Assembly: GCA_026120035.1 (NCBI GenBank)
Contig: JALRME010000030.1
Location: forward strand, 62,001-126,000
Reading direction: 5' to 3'
Source of the DNA: Coleophoma eucalyptorum
Taxonomy: Eukaryota > Ascomycota > Leotiomycetes > Helotiales > Dermateaceae
Length of the DNA stretch: 64,000 nucleotides
Below the pieces are notes generated by a model that saw nothing but the letters and a program-made list of their open reading frames with translations, was not told the DNA's origin and did not search any database. Both the position numbers and the translations under genes were made by a program. Positions 9,590 through 23,591 of the stretch are shown one piece after another. The stretch's first letter is position 1; each line of letters begins with the position of its first letter.

Positions 9590-12500
9590 CTAATCACTTT
9601 TCACAAGCTTGCTCTTGCCTGCCAAATCAACAGCCAGCTGTCGCATCGGCACATTTGCCATGATCTCAAACACGCTGATCTCGACCAAAAGTTCCTTCGC
9701 CATCCAATTCCTCACTTCCACAGCAACCAAACTATCAACACCATATGTGCTCAGAGGCTTGGCCGGGTCAATGTCAGAGGCGGGAACCATCATCAATTTA
9801 GCGAGTTTTTCGACTATGGCCCCACAGATAATGTCAACGGCCGTGATCAAGTCAGTGGCTTTCATGAGCTCTTCGGAGAGCGCAATTGAGCTTCCAGTGC
9901 TTGTTTCGTGACCTTGGGCTCTGTTGAGGAGCGACGCAAATTTTCCGTCGCGGATCCAATACCAGGAATCATCGTATTCATTTGTTGGTAAGCCGATCAT
10001 GATTTGAGGTGGGTGAGCCTCGGTTCCTTTCATGGCTATGGACATGAGACCATGGAGGTCGTTATTGTTCATGACTTTCAGGCCTATTGAAAAATTTAGA
10101 GGGGTTTTGCATGTGAGAATACTTATGCGCGACTTACCCATGCTCTTGACATGATCAACGTACTCGTCGTGCTCGGCTACAAAACCTACGCTGAGCAGAT
10201 AGCCAATGTCAATGGTCATCGCGCGAAGACCTTGAGTTCTTCTGAAGCTTGCAAACTGGTCTTGGAAGATATTACCGGCTCCATAGTTGCCTTGGCCGCG
10301 GTGCCCTACAAATGAATTAGCCATTGACCGCAAAAGGTTGTCCTTGGAGAATGCTTACCCATAACACCAGCGAGTGAACTAAGCATTACAAAGAAATCGA
10401 GCTCTTTGGGAAGCATGTCATGCAGGTTCCATGTACCATGCACCTGGATGATTGTCAGTGCTTAGTCAGATGATAAACTTCATATAGATCATACCTTTGG
10501 CCCGACAGTAATTCGGAGGTGCTCAGCGCTCATGGAGTCAAAAAGTGTATCCTGGCAAATTATTTAGCTCAACTCAGAAGAGTGGTCATTGACGAGGCAA
10601 CTTACACGTAGGACCATAGCACCAGTAACAACACCGCGAATAGGAGGCAAGCCCTCGCACTTCTTCATTACAGAGGCAAGGGACTCTCGGTCGGCAACAT
10701 CGCAATTGAAAGCCAACGCGTTCGTCCCGTACATCTGTTTCAGACTCTGGATATAAGCTTGGTTTTCTTCCCCGGTGGCAGCGGAACGCGAGAGGAAGAC
10801 GAGGTTCTCAGCGCCTTTCTCTGCTAACCAACGTCCAATCTCTCTGCATATTCCTCCAAGACCTCCGGCAAGAATATACGTAGAGTTGGTACTAATGTTA
10901 ATCTGAGGTGTGCGTGGAACGGCAGTGACCAAGTCGCTCTCATCAACTCGGATTACGATCTTTCCACTGTGTTTTCCTGTTTGCATATATCGGAATGCTT
11001 TCTCAATTTCACTTTGACCGGTCAGTTTTCAAATTATTACTGGGGGTTGGGCTTATTACCTAAAGGTAAATTGCATGACAGGTTTCACAGGGCTGATCGA
11101 GCCATCCCTGATGAGCCTTCCCACTTCTTTGAAAAGAGCAACGGCTCGCGGAGTTGGGTTATTCTCAAAATCGATAAGATTGACTCCAGCATATATCTTA
11201 TTCTCGAGGAATGGCGCCATATCAAGGCCAGTGTTGGCGAATAAATCCGCCTTACCTATTCTTTGTTAATATCAAATCAATATTATGGATAGGAACAACG
11301 GACCAATTTCCAAGAAGCGACCAAACTTTGCTAGGCAATGCCACGAAAGCCTCAATGCCTCTCCAGCTAAGGAGTTCAAGACAACATCTGTGCATTGATT
11401 AACTTCCGATAATTGCATATTCTGGCCGACTACTTACCGACTCCAACGTCATTTGTAGCTCTCATTATCGCTTTCGCAAAACTGAGATCACGACTGCTAA
11501 AAATGTGATCTTCTGGAATTCCGTACTCTTTCATGATAAGTTGCTTCTTCTCATCGGATCCCACCGTGGCAAAAATCTCGGCTCCGACATGCTGAGCGAT
11601 CACTATAGCAGCTTGACCAACTCCACCGGCTGCTGCATGAATCAGTATGGTTTCTCCTTGTACAAGGCGTCCAATAGTCATGAGGGCGTAATATGCTGTG
11701 AGGTAAATCAGAGGCATTGAAGCTGCATCTTCAAAGCTCATGTCCCCTGGAATGGCAATAGATCCAAGTGCTGGGAATCGGACGAAAGTAGCAAAAGTAT
11801 TGCAAGAAGAAGTCATGACCCGATCTCCCACTGCGATGCCTGTCACAGCTTTACCGATACGAGTGACGACTCCGCTAACATCAACTCCAAGCTTGTCCTC
11901 ATTAAGGTGACCCATAGCAACCAAGACATCTTTGAAATTAAGACCGACGGCCTTGACTTGGATCTCAATCCAGTCCTCTGGCATCGGCTTGTGGTACTCT
12001 TCATCTTCTTCGAATCGGAAGGTATCGAGAAGACCTGGTGTTTTCAAGGTGAGCTTCAGCGGTCGGCCGCAGCTTGTGAATGGGACCTGCTCAAGATCTC
12101 CCTGAGATTCGTATTCCAGAAGCTGCTTATTTAAGCCAGGTGCTTTCGTGACTCGAGGAACAAATATAGTGCCATCTCGAGCTGCATATTCATGGTCTGA
12201 GCTGTTACCGCGCGAGTGATTGATAGCGAGGTCGCAAATCGAAGTCGAGGTGACTTCCATGTCCACAGAGCTAGGGAAGTCAATGTCAAGTGTTGCAAGA
12301 GAGATATTGGCATTCTCGTTTCTTATAGCTCTTGATAGACCGACCATAAGACTTCCAAATGGTCGAGAAGTCTCCATTGCTGCGCCGCTGGTTACCCACA
12401 AAGTTCCTCGCGAGCCTGCAACCAAGCGACGGAACTCTTCCCAATTTTCATCGCTTATTTGAGCCAGAATTGGAACCTCCAGCTCTGCAAGACAAATGCA

Positions 12501-15500
12501 ATATGCATCTGCAATATCACTCTCGGAGAAGTGGCCCCATTCAAGAATCGAAGATTGGAGATGATGGGATTGAAGAACATCTTGGATCTTTTGACCCAAT
12601 CTAGAGGTAAGAACGCCCTCAGTGCCAATAATAGCGTATTGAGTAGCAGGCTTGGGCTGTGCTTCCAACGGTTTCGTCGAGATCAACAGTGATACAGGCT
12701 CCTTGGAATTATCTGCATCTCCACGGATATCGACATCAACACCGCTGAAGTCTGCCTTTTTGAGCGCAGTATCCCATTCTTCGACATCGAGAAGCGGGCC
12801 ACCCTTGCGGCCATCATCTTCTCCCAACCACCTATCAGTCATGTCAGCTTCATCTCTTAATATTGGATCTGAATACTTTATTACCATCCTGGAAGAGGTC
12901 CCATAATGAAACCACAGAATATGCGCTTGATGGTTACTTCGGACAAGACAAGCTTGCCGCCAGGTTTCAGCAGGCTGTGGCAGTGCGCCAAAGTCTCGCC
13001 AATTGATTTTGTGGCATGAAGAACATTAGCACAAACAATTAAATCGAAACTGTTAGCCTCAAAACCTTGGTCCATTGGATCATCCTCGACATTGAGAGTA
13101 CTGAATTCCATGATGGAAGCGTCTTTGGAGAAGCGCTCTGCAGCCTTGGCCAAAAATCCAGGGCTGATATCTGTGAAGACGTATTTTTGCGCTTTGGAGG
13201 TACCATCCTCATTTCGAAGTCGTTCCAGAACGTGGTAAGTTGTGCCTCCAGTCCCTGCTCCAATCTCTAACACTGAGAGACCTGGCTGTTTATCAGCTAT
13301 GAGTCCTACATACTCTGCAACGTTCGTGTTGAAGCTAGTGCCGAATGCACCACGACTAGTGGAAAATTAGCCTGTGTCCCGCTCAAGTAGTTTTCAATAT
13401 AGTGGAATAATTACTAGAAGGTATATAAAAGATCGCCTTCAAGCATGACTTGTAGCGGCTCGATCTCCTTTGCAAAGATCCTTGTCAGATTTTCACCAAT
13501 TCTATCCACCATTTGGACTGTAATGTCCCCAGACTCAGAACCCGAAATTCTCTCCCGAGCTGCTGCCATCTCGGCATTTACTTTGCATGGGTCTGAGTCA
13601 AGAGGAGGAAAGTGGCCCATCATTTCAATGATCCATTCATAGTAGAGCTTGAAGAAGCCTGACTGGGGAATGCATTCTTTGCCTTCTGCGTGGAACCAGT
13701 CTAAGATGCGTTGCATGTACACAAGGCACACGTATTCGAGCTTATCCAAAACTGAATCATCGTCGGCATTTGGGATGGTTCTTTTATGGACCAATTTCTT
13801 GATCTGCTGTGGCGACATCAACTCGGAATTTTCGTGCCACATCGTCTCAAAACACTGTGCTCGAGTATCCTGAGATTTTGAGTCATTTGCACCAACAGAG
13901 GCTAATCCCAACCCTTCCATGATAACCAATGGAGCATGGCTTTCCATATCAGAGAAAGTAATTGACGATGTCCAAGTTGTGTAACTGGCCTTTTGTGCCG
14001 TGGAATATCCATGTAATTCTGTATTAGGTGTTGTAGGAATATCTGCAGAGACGAAAAGTCGATCGATTGCGTAAGGGACAACAGCTTCGGTGAGAGATTG
14101 ATCTGGTCCGCTGATTGAAGGGAACAAAATGTGCAAGACCGAGTCAAGGAAAGCTGGATGGATAACAGCCGGGTATTCAAATGACTCGGGCATGACCGCT
14201 TTAGTATCAGGGATTTTGATAACACCATAACTGCTGTTGTCACCGGCATAAAGCTCCGTGATGTTGCGGAATGTTGGACCATATTTCATGCCAATAGCTT
14301 CCACATTGTCGTAAAGGAAATTTCGAACAGGCTTTTGGCATTTCGCCTTCGCATCATCTAGAGCAGTAGCATACTTCTGGCTTTCTAATTCGAGCTCAAC
14401 CTCCATTGCAGTTGTTATCTGAGATTTTGTTGTGACAGAGATCAGCCCTCGGCAGTGGACTTGCCATTGATTACTATCGGTAGACCAAGAAGAAACTGTA
14501 AACTCGTTGAGAGTATTTGAAGGACCAGTCTTGGTTCCCGTTCTTCGAGGGTGGAATTGAACCAGCGTTTCAACCCCTTTGTCGTCATCAGGGATACTCA
14601 ATGCAGCACTTATTGACACATCGCGCAGCTCATACCCTACAATCTTTTCATTAGGGTCAGCTATCTGTCGAGCTCCTTCGATTGCCATGATCATGAGACC
14701 TGCGCCAGGGTAAAGAATATTTCCCTGAACGCAATGCTCTCTTATCCATGGATTCTCGGATACTATATGGCAATTAGGTCTATATCTTCATAGTGGGAAA
14801 GCGTCATCACTTACCTCGAAGGAAGTTTCGCCACTGAGGTTCAGTAGCCCCAGGAACAGGGTATCCGAGTAGATCAAGACGAGGATGTTCTCGGTAACGA
14901 TGCTGCTGACTGAGGTATGATTCTTGCCAGAAAGCGACGGAATGGTTCCAGGAGTATGGAGGGAGGTCCACGAGCTGCTTAGAGGTAGTCGATGTCTCGT
15001 TTACAACGCCCAATTTAGACTTGCAACCTTTAACATATAATTGTCCAACAGCTGCAAGGGCCGTCTGGACTCCGTCATGACCTCTTCTCAGGACATTCAC
15101 ATATGAAAGATCTGTAAATTTCTCTTCCGTTTTGAAAACATCCAAGAGGTAACTTCGTAGTGCAGAATGTGGACCGACTTCGAGGAAGATACTCGCGAAC
15201 GCAACTCGATCAGTTGCTCGCTTTTGGCCTTCAGAATGGTGAAGAAGTGCTTGGATAGCACCAGTGAAATTGACGGGAGAAGTGAGATTGTTGACCCAGT
15301 ACCTTGGTCCAAGCTCTTCCGGTCGTACTATACTTCCAGTTACGGAAGAGAACATTGGAACCATGTCAATGGAAGACCCGACCTCGAACCCAGAGATAGC
15401 AGCCTCGTATTCATCCCTTATGCTTTCCATATGAGGAGAGTGGTAAGCCACGTCCACATTCAGCTTTGTGTAACTGATTTGGTCCTTGCTCAGGAGGATG

Positions 15501-18148
15501 CACAGGTCATCAATGGCTTTCCTGTCGCCAGATACTGTGCAGGCCTTGGGACTATTCAAGCAGCCAACTACAGCGTTTCCAGAGCTGATCTCAGCAATTT
15601 TTGGTCGAATGGTGTCTGCACCAGAACTGACCGCCAACATAGCACCATCAAGATTCTTCTTGGCCAAGACTCCAGCATATTGACCTCTGAACCAAGCGAT
15701 CCTTAATGCCGTATCTCTGGATATAGCACCTGCACAATAGGCAGCCGCGATTTCTCCACTTGAGTGCCCTGCTACTGCAGAAGGAATTATACCCCAGTGA
15801 TGGAAGAGATCCACGAGAGCAATCTGTATGGCAGTGCAGGAAGGCTGACTGAACTCTGCCAGGTGCAGATTACAATCCGCCTCAGCGCGGCTCAACTCTT
15901 CTGACAAGCTCCATTTGCAGCCAAGTGACCGAAGGGTTTCCTCACAGCAGTCAAGATTGTGGCGGTAGACGTCATAAATAGACAGCTCTCTTCCCATGGC
16001 AAACCATTGTGCTCCTTGGCCCGTGAAGATGAATGCAGTCTTTGGAACATGAGAATCTGAAGAACGAGTGGCAGCAGGGGCCTCATTTAGACTTTTGACA
16101 AGCCCATCCAAGTCTGAGGCAACGGCGTATGTTTTCCACGGTAGGATAGTGCGTCGTTCTCCCAATGTGTACGCTAGACTGTCAAGAATATCACAATCCT
16201 GGTCCTTCTGCTGAACATAGTCGCCTAGCTTTTGAAGACCTCGTTTGACACCGTCTCGATCTGAAGAGGAAAGCACAAATATTCTTGGCTTTTCTGGTTG
16301 TGTATTGGAAGAATGTTTTCCGTTAGTATGTGGGGTTACGCCATTCTTATAGTCCTCGCCATTTGACCCATGGCCATTAGTATCGTTACCATTCGTTAGC
16401 TGCTTAGTTCCATTAATCGCAGGTAGTCGCGGAGTGATAACAGTAGAATGTCTACCAGAAAGCCCATATCTTTCAAGGTAGTGTGCTGCATCTTCTAGAA
16501 CGACGTGCGCATTCGCACCTCCAAATCCGAAGGAGTTCACACTGGCTCGGCGTGGGCCGGGAGAAGGCCATTCGCAGAGCTCTTGAGGAACCTTTACGTT
16601 ATCTGGTAACGTTATTTGCGGATTGAGTTTATTAAACCTGATTTAAATGTTAACATAATGATCATGGCGGTATGTTTAGAGCTCTTCAGAAACTTTCAGG
16701 TGATTTTAAAAAGACAACGTACCAAAGATTTTCGGGAACTAGACCCCTCTCAACTAATAAAGCAGCCTTGATGACGCCTGCGACACCGGCTGCACCCTCT
16801 AAATGTCCAATATTTGTCTTAACTGAACCGACATAAAGTTGAGTCTTTCTATTATGTCCTATTGTGTTTAGGATGGCAGAAGCCTCAAGCGGATCACCAG
16901 CTTGGGTCTATCCACAATGATTATTGTCAGTGACATATTTGCAAACATAAATTCTGGTCGGATGTTGGGTAAATTACGTACACCTGTACCGTGGGCTTCC
17001 ACATATCCCGTTTCGTTAGGACTGACGCCTGCCTGACGATAAGCTGTACGGATAAGTTCCTCTTGTGCCTCGCTGCTGGGCAAGCTGATTCCAGGAGTGC
17101 GTCCATCTTGGTTAGATGCAGAAGCTAAGACGACTGCTCGCACTGTATCGCCGTCTCGAATGGCATCGGCAAGAGGCTTCAAGACTGTGATACCAACTCC
17201 CTCTCCTCTTGAAAATCCGTTAGCGTTCTCATCCCACATTTGGGATTTACCATCAGGCGACAAAATCTTTGCTGCGCCGAGGAGAATTGTCATTTCAGGC
17301 CCAAACATCAAGTTGCTGCCTCCAACAACACTCTATTCAGAAGATTAGCAAATTTTGAAGGCCCAACAGTTCAAATGAAGCCCATTACCATTTCTGCTTC
17401 CCCAGTGCGGAGACTCTGACAAGCTAAATGGAAGGCTGTCAAACTTGATGAACACGCAGTATCAACAGTCATACTGGGACCTTTCAGATCGTAAAACCAC
17501 GATAAACGATTGGAAGCCAGTGATCCGGACAATCCTGTCGCGTGATATATCGATGGCCCTAAATTTGTCAGAGAATAGCTATCAGATGACAGATGAACTT
17601 ACCCTCATTATCTCGGAACTGCATGCCCTGGAAATCATTGGTGAAGGTACCTATATATACAGAAGTCTTGGATCCCTTAACAGAATCTAAAGACAATCCA
17701 GCTAAGAATGGTCAGAGTTATTTCATGATAGACCAAGATATGGACAAACCATTTTCAAATCCCTCATAAGTCACCTCAAGAAGCATACGATGCGTAGGAT
17801 CCATTGCTTTTGCTTCTTTAGGCGTGATAGAAAAGAAAGGAGCATCGAAAATTTTGTAGTCTTGTTTTAGGAAATGGGCAGTTTTCGTATCTACATTAAT
17901 CAGTCATAATTCCAAGATAGTTCTGTGACCACCGTACTCATTACACCAAGTCTATTTGGATCTGGATGATAGAATCCATCAACACTATAACGTGATTTAG
18001 GGATCTCTGATCTGGCTGAGCGAGCATCCAGCAGCATCTGCCAGAACTTCTCTGGGTCCGAGCCATCACCAGGAAATCTGAGGCCAATTCCAATAATGGC
18101 AATTGGCATAGATGAAGCATCCATTGGAATATTATTTGAAGAGGTCAT
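9590..18148 (-). CDS. Highly reducing iterative type I polyketide synthase (KS-AT-DH-MT-ER-KR-ACP)
   Basis: Core enzyme of the cluster, building a reduced, possibly C-methylated chain from malonyl-CoA. I join 17 exons (starts 18148, 17890, 17701, 17558, 17332, 16907, 16637, 14762, 13355, 12831, 11387, 11255, 11011, 10551, 10443, 10305, 10083); every junction keeps frame, giving about 2560 aa. [54 protein letters not shown] and [18 protein letters not shown], intact. [27 protein letters not shown] with Ser in MLSSLAG and Tyr in GNYGAGN; the third Gly of the nucleotide motif is Cys. [11 protein letters not shown]. No thioesterase or reductase follows the ACP, so release must be in trans. The first ATG is at 18226, but a TATA box overlaps it, so I use 18148. 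The gene diverges from the FAD oxidase. Confidence 0.93.
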
Positions 18149-19391
18149 TTTTGAAAGAAAAGCATGGGGGTGTTTGGTTTGGCTGAAATCAGAAGAGAAC
18201 TTTTTAAGTTGAACTGCTCCGAGCATTTATAAATATATCCATATCACATGTTTCCCCTCAATCCAAATACTACTATGAATATTCCTGATAAATCTGGCAA
18301 ACACTTCCAGCCGCTCTAGATAAACACATAATGAGCCTATCCAATCGAAATGTTCCTTTGAAAACGTGTTTGACGGATGGCATAGGCAGTGTCTACTTTG
18401 CCTGTCGATTATTAGTTTTGGTTTACAATGGCTAGATTAGCATGCGGAGTGGGACCAAGCAATGCACCCCAAATATTCCCCAGGTCTATCACCACCTCAA
18501 AGGTGGAGAGCTGAACATTAGGACGCCCCTTGCCAAGTCCGTGCCAAGAGAAACAGCATGGATTATTCGAATCCAAGCACTATCTATTAACTAGGATCCT
18601 GCTACATTTCCCTTGTGATCCAGCTTTCGTATCCTGGTTGGAGGTTCTGTTGTTCTCTTGCCAGTATGCAGAAACACGTGCTTAATGTACTAAAGCGGTG
18701 AAAAGCAATCGGCAGACGCGATACAGTGCAGGAGTTCGTCGCTTGATTGTTATCAAAACGAAATTACAGGCTTGAGCACGGATTAAGCGAGGAGGATTCG
18801 GTGAAAATGCCTCGCGGCTCGTCTTAAATGCGTAAGTGCTCACAGGGTCTCAGGTTGAATCATCCTTCTGTTACACGAGATGTAGCCGTTACCCTATGAG
18901 AAGACCAGAGAATGACACATGTATGTGTCGTAGAATATTCTGAGGTTCACATTAGGAAGCCCAACGGCGTGTTGGTCCCCGCCTAATAGACTTCAATCAT
19001 GCCGGCGATCCACAAGCTGGGTTAATTATGGCAAATAGTTCAAGTCAGAGTGGGATGGTAAGGATATCTGCAGCGATCGTCCGTTCTCTTGGGATTTTCT
19101 GATACACCGTGTTTCGGACACGTACATACATATTCTCGTGGTAATACCTTCCGCACAAGCGATTGACAACTTCTCGTTAAATTGGTATCTCTGAAACATC
19201 TACACGATAACTCGTAATCGAATATCCGAATATTTAGCTTTTAAATTGTAATTTAGTGTGGTATATAATTTCATAGAACGTCTGTGCTTTACAACTCGAT
19301 CTCCAACCTTGTGGCTATCATTAACACTTGTTGCTCAAAAGTGAGAGTAAACACAGAAATCAGACATTCACTTTCATGAATCACAATAGCA
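18149..19391. other. Divergent promoter region between PKS and FAD oxidase
   Basis: No gene is seen in this 1.2-kb spacer separating two head-to-head cluster genes, which suits co-regulation from a shared region. I looked for repeated CGG/CCG dyads of Zn2Cys6 factors and found none that stood out. GTGTTTCGGACAC near 19110 is an imperfect dyad. Confidence 0.5.
18226..18231 (-). promoter_or_regulatory. TATA box of the PKS gene
   Basis: On the minus strand this reads TATAAA inside a longer ATATATTTATAAA run, 78 bases before the ATG at 18148. That spacing suits a transcription start between them and argues against the upstream in-frame ATG at 18226-18224. Confidence 0.5.
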
Positions 19392-21077
19392 ATGGCTGAA
19401 GACCTCAAAATCCAGAGACTCCAGAGCTCGTTGAAGTCAGGATTATGCCCCCTGCTGTCATCGCCTGAACTTGTCTCGTTTCCGTTCTCGACAGATTTCC
19501 AGAGTTCGAATCTAAGATTTACAGAGTTTGAGCGCCCTGTGAGGTGACCTTATGTATACAGCGGACGTTATCTGGCAGCAGCGCTGACTTCTGCTTAGAC
19601 GTATGTTGCTGCTGTTAGACCAGTTTGCGAGAAAGATGTCGTGGAGACAATCAAATATGCTCGATCGCAAGAAATTCCATTTGCAGCACGGTCTGGACAC
19701 CACTGTGTCACGACAACAATGGGTCAGTTGCGAAATGGAATTCTCCTTGACATGAGGTCTATCGAACACACAAAATTTGATGTTGAAAAGCGAGAGGTCA
19801 CGGTTGGTGGAGGTATCCTGCTCGATGATTTCACGAAATTTGTTCATAGTCTCGGAATGGAAGTCAGTGAGTGCCCTTTAAACCTGCATCCTTTGGCTAA
19901 TCTCTAATTTTTGTCATAGCCGTGGGATCCTGTCCAACAACCGGTATCATTGGAGTCTCCTTCGGCGCTGGCCTCGGCCGTTTGCAGGGTAAATATGGTT
20001 ACCTTAACGACAATATGATTTCTTGCAAAATGGTACTTGCTGATGGTACTGTAATCACGGTATCTGAAGAATCGCATAACGATCTCTTCTGGGCGATTCG
20101 TGGGGCTGGTCACAACTTTGGCATTGCTTTGGAGGCTACCTACCGCGTTTATCCACAAACGAACCAAGGTATTCATCACAGCTGGGATATGGGCTATTCT
20201 TTAGATCAGTGCGAGGAGTTGTTCGAACTTTTGAATGATGTCCATCATAAAATGCCCCCGGATCTAGCAATATTCGTACTTTGGAAGCGACAATTTCCAA
20301 CCGGAGCAAAGGTACAGCTTGTACTTGAGTATTCATAGTTCATATACTAACAAGAATCAATAGGACCTCATTCTTGTCAACCTAGTTTTCCATGGTTGCG
20401 AATCTGATGCGATGAAATGGGTCTCGCAGTTCGAAGAGTTAGGACCAAAAGTATCTAGTGGAAAAATGAGCATGTCATGGCCCGACCTTCCTTGGGAAGC
20501 ATGCGCTGCACAGAATAAACTAATTAGCAGACCAGAGGTTTGGAAGATGACACCATATAAGGGAATGGCTGCAGTGAACGTAAAGAAGTTCGACCCAAAA
20601 GTCATGCGAGCCTTTTTCGAGTCCGTCAAAGAAATGAATACGCTTTACGAAGGAAAGGGTTGGTTCGGGGCTATGTTTGAGTGTTTTTCTCATCAACGCA
20701 CAAGAGAGATTGCAAATGATGCGACTGCTTTCCCATGGAGGCATGGGGGTGATCATCAAATGTATGTTGACAAGTGGGCCTCCACTGCAAATGTAAAAGC
20801 CACTAACTTCTTCTCTAGAATGGTGAGCGCAACGCCGAGAGACCTCAAGGATATGAAGCCATTTGTAGAATTTTTGGATGAATGGAAAGCAAAGTTTATC
20901 CAGGTTTCAGGGTACGGTCGGCTTCATCAATACGTCAACTACGGCAACACCACACCAAACCACGATCAAGCAGAGGCACTATATGGATACGAACCTTGGA
21001 GGTTGAGAAAGTTGCGAACATTGAAGCAGAAATATGATCCTGAAGGCGTCTTTTCTTGGTATCAGCCATTCATGTAA
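19392..21077 (+). CDS. FAD-linked oxidase of the berberine-bridge-enzyme (BBE-like) family
   Basis: Four exons (19392-19538, 19599-19866, 19920-20311, 20364-21077), all in frame, 506 aa. The FAD_binding_4 domain contains RSGHH around residues 80-84 and GSCPTTG around 141-147. In bicovalent members of this family the matching His and Cys anchor the flavin, so two links to FAD are likely; GVSFGAGLGRLQGKYG follows. The C-terminus LRTLKQKYDPEGVFSWYQPF is the BBE domain. Such enzymes perform two-electron oxidations (alcohol to ketone, dehydrogenation, oxidative cyclisation) of secondary metabolites using oxygen. No signal peptide is seen, so the enzyme should act inside the cell. It is divergent from the PKS and lies upstream of two P450 genes on the same strand. 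The substrate is inferred to be the polyketide product. Confidence 0.92.
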
Positions 21078-21966
21078 ATTAGGTTGCTGGCAGCCAGCCG
21101 AAATGTCAACGTATTTCCATGATCACGCATCAATTATTCTAGAATATAACCATAATAAATGATAGTTCAATAGCTACCGTAGCTAAATACTGAGTTTTCA
21201 AGGTACTTTGTGTAAAAATTGAAGTAAGAACGGAATTATTAGCGAAGCTTGCTAGGGGTTCGGAGGATCATCCATGTATATTCAGATACTGTAGATCAGG
21301 CTCTACTAGAATAATTCATACCAACGGGCGTGACTCATTCGAGCTATTTAATTGGACCAGCCAAAATAAATTAGAATCCAAAGTTGGAGAAATAAAGCTC
21401 TTTGGTATTTACGGATTTCGCTCCCACGTGCGACTTTATGAAGTAGTTTACAAGCCCGACCTTTGCCCAGCTATTAACCTTAAACTTCGAACGGTGAAGC
21501 ATTTGGACCCCTGCACATAGAATTTGCCCCGCGATAAACCTTGTTTGCTGGAGATGTGCTCCATGGTCCTGGCGTGAGGTATGTATGGGCGTGTCAAATC
21601 CTTATGATGAGCATATTAACAGGAGCGGAAAACCAACGGGAAGAATTCGCGCTTTCCACTCAAGAGCCATTAGACTATTGCTGGGATAATAAGGACAGCA
21701 CCCCTTTTTTTCGTGCGCAGTCTCATCATCGGTTCACAATCCTGTGGAATTGATTATATGAGTTTGAGACAAATTACTGTAAGTTTGGAAGAGGTAAATT
21801 TCTAAAACGGGCTAAAATTTGGCCCAAGCTAGTCTCTAAACCAACAGCTCATGAGTAATCAGAAGGCTTTGATTGCCCGTTTCTTTCTTCAGCTGCTGCA
21901 ATCAAACATTAGCATTGCACTTTTGGGCTCGAAACGACAAGAAAAATTGATTCCAGGTCGTTCAAT
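21078..21966. other. Intergenic, P450 promoter, no gene seen
   Basis: The spacer between the FAD oxidase and the first P450 shows no coding motif. A 70-codon open frame near 21541 has no recognisable content. Confidence 0.55.
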
Positions 21967-23591
21967 ATGTGGTCTCTAAGCATACTTTTTCTGGTTAGTA
22001 AGCACGACCTCAATATATCCAATCTATTGATTTTAACAGTTATCAAGGCTCTTTTTGTAATCTATCTACTTCAAAAAGTAGTTTATAACCTCTTCTTCCA
22101 CCCACTATCCTCTTACCCAGGACCAAAGTTATGGGCCATCAGCAGAATCCCATGGCATTGGGCTAGTATCAATGGTCGGCTGTGCTGGACATTGCAAGAA
22201 TTTCATCTCAAGTACGGCCCTACTATTCGTATAGCTCCCGATGAACTCTCCTACACATCTAGCTCTGCATGGAAGAAAATATATGGACAGAAAGCTCCAG
22301 AATTTTCGAAATGCCTGGACGGTCGAGGAATTGCTCCAGCTTCACGTAATGGTATTAGAGGTATTGTCACCGAGTTTCAGGAAAGACATGCAACTCTGCG
22401 GCGAGCAATTCTACCAGCTTTCTCGGACAGAGCACTGCGCGAGCAAGAGCACTTTCTTCAAACATATACTGCTAAGCTTGTAAAGCAGCTGCATCACGAG
22501 ACTGGCATACTGGACATTGCAAGGTGGTACTCACTGACCACATTCGACATAATCAGCGAACTCGCATTTGGGGAACCAGGCTCATGTTTGGATAATGCTG
22601 ATCAGCCGTGGTTGAATGTCATCGGTAATCGTGCTAAAGGCATAGTTTGGTATCAAATTGGTGCATACTCTGGATTGGATCGTGTTGTGCAATCGATTGC
22701 ACCATCCTACTACCTCAAGTCTCGTAAGAGTCACATGCAGATGTGCGCAGCTAAAGTCATGAAGCGCTTGAAAAAGATGGATAAGATGTCGGACTTCATG
22801 AGTTACATCATCAACAATGAGACTGCATCTCTTTCGAATCTAGACTTGACTCTCATGGCTTCCGCATTCATTGTCGCGGGTAGTGGGACTACTGCGAGTG
22901 CTCTAGCAGGCACGACATTCTTCCTGCTCAGAAACCCAGAGTGTTATCAGCGCCTCGTTAAAGAGATTCGTTCATCCTTTTCGAATGAAGAAAGTATAAC
23001 CATGGCAGCAACGAGCGAGCTCCCCTACCTGCGTGCCTGTGTTGAGGAGGGACTTCGAATGTTTCCACCATCTCCATCTACTCTTCCACGATTTGTACCG
23101 GAGAAAGGAGAGACTATTGATGGGAAATGGATTCCTGGTGGTGTAAGCCCCCGTTTGCTCATCCAGGTTCAATTTAGTTTGGCTGATCACGACTTTTAGA
23201 TTGCGGTTGGTGTTCACCAGCTCTCATCAGGCCTTATGGAGTCAAATTTCCATAGGGCAATGGAGTACTTGCCAGAAAGATGGTTGGAGCTGCCAAAGGA
23301 CTCCTCTTTCGCCAATGATGATCGCTCCGCTACACAGCCTTTCTCATATGGCCCGCGTAACTGTGTTGGAAAAAGGTATGACATTCCACAAATAACAACT
23401 ACGTAAACCAACCAATTGCCAACATAGTCTATAGTCTAGGATATCAAGAGATAAAGCTGATATTGTCAAAGGTGCTCTGGTACTTTGATCTCGTATTGTT
23501 GGATGATTCTGATGCCTGGTGGACACAACAAAAAACATTCCTTGTGTGGGAAAAGAAACCATTAATGGTCAATATCTGTCCTAAAAAGTAA
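21967..23591 (+). CDS. Cytochrome P450 monooxygenase (secondary-metabolism type)
   Basis: Three exons (21967-23142, 23200-23375, 23435-23591) giving 502 aa, normal for a microsomal P450. A hydrophobic segment at about residues 20-40 anchors it in the ER, followed by the hinge FFHPLSSYPGPKLW. Signature elements in order: RHATLRRAILPAFS (C helix), AGSGTTASAL (I helix oxygen-binding motif), EEGLR (ExxR), YLPERW, and the haem loop FSYGPRNCVGKS with ligand Cys at about 447. The last intron must use the second of two close TAG acceptors; the first would create a stop. The sequence resembles the trichothecene C-15 hydroxylase-like group common in fungal clusters. It would hydroxylate or oxidise the PKS product. 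Confidence 0.92.

Noticed and set aside
17389..17403. Possible one-base frameshift in the KS domain near a C run
   Set aside because: A recount of the exon and the position of the nearby plus-strand stop at 17348 showed that the frame is intact and the apparent shift was a counting slip.
18224..18226. Upstream in-frame ATG of the PKS (26 residues longer N-terminus)
   Set aside because: A TATAAA box overlaps it and the extra residues have no family counterpart; the ATG at 18148 fits the usual short leader before the KS.
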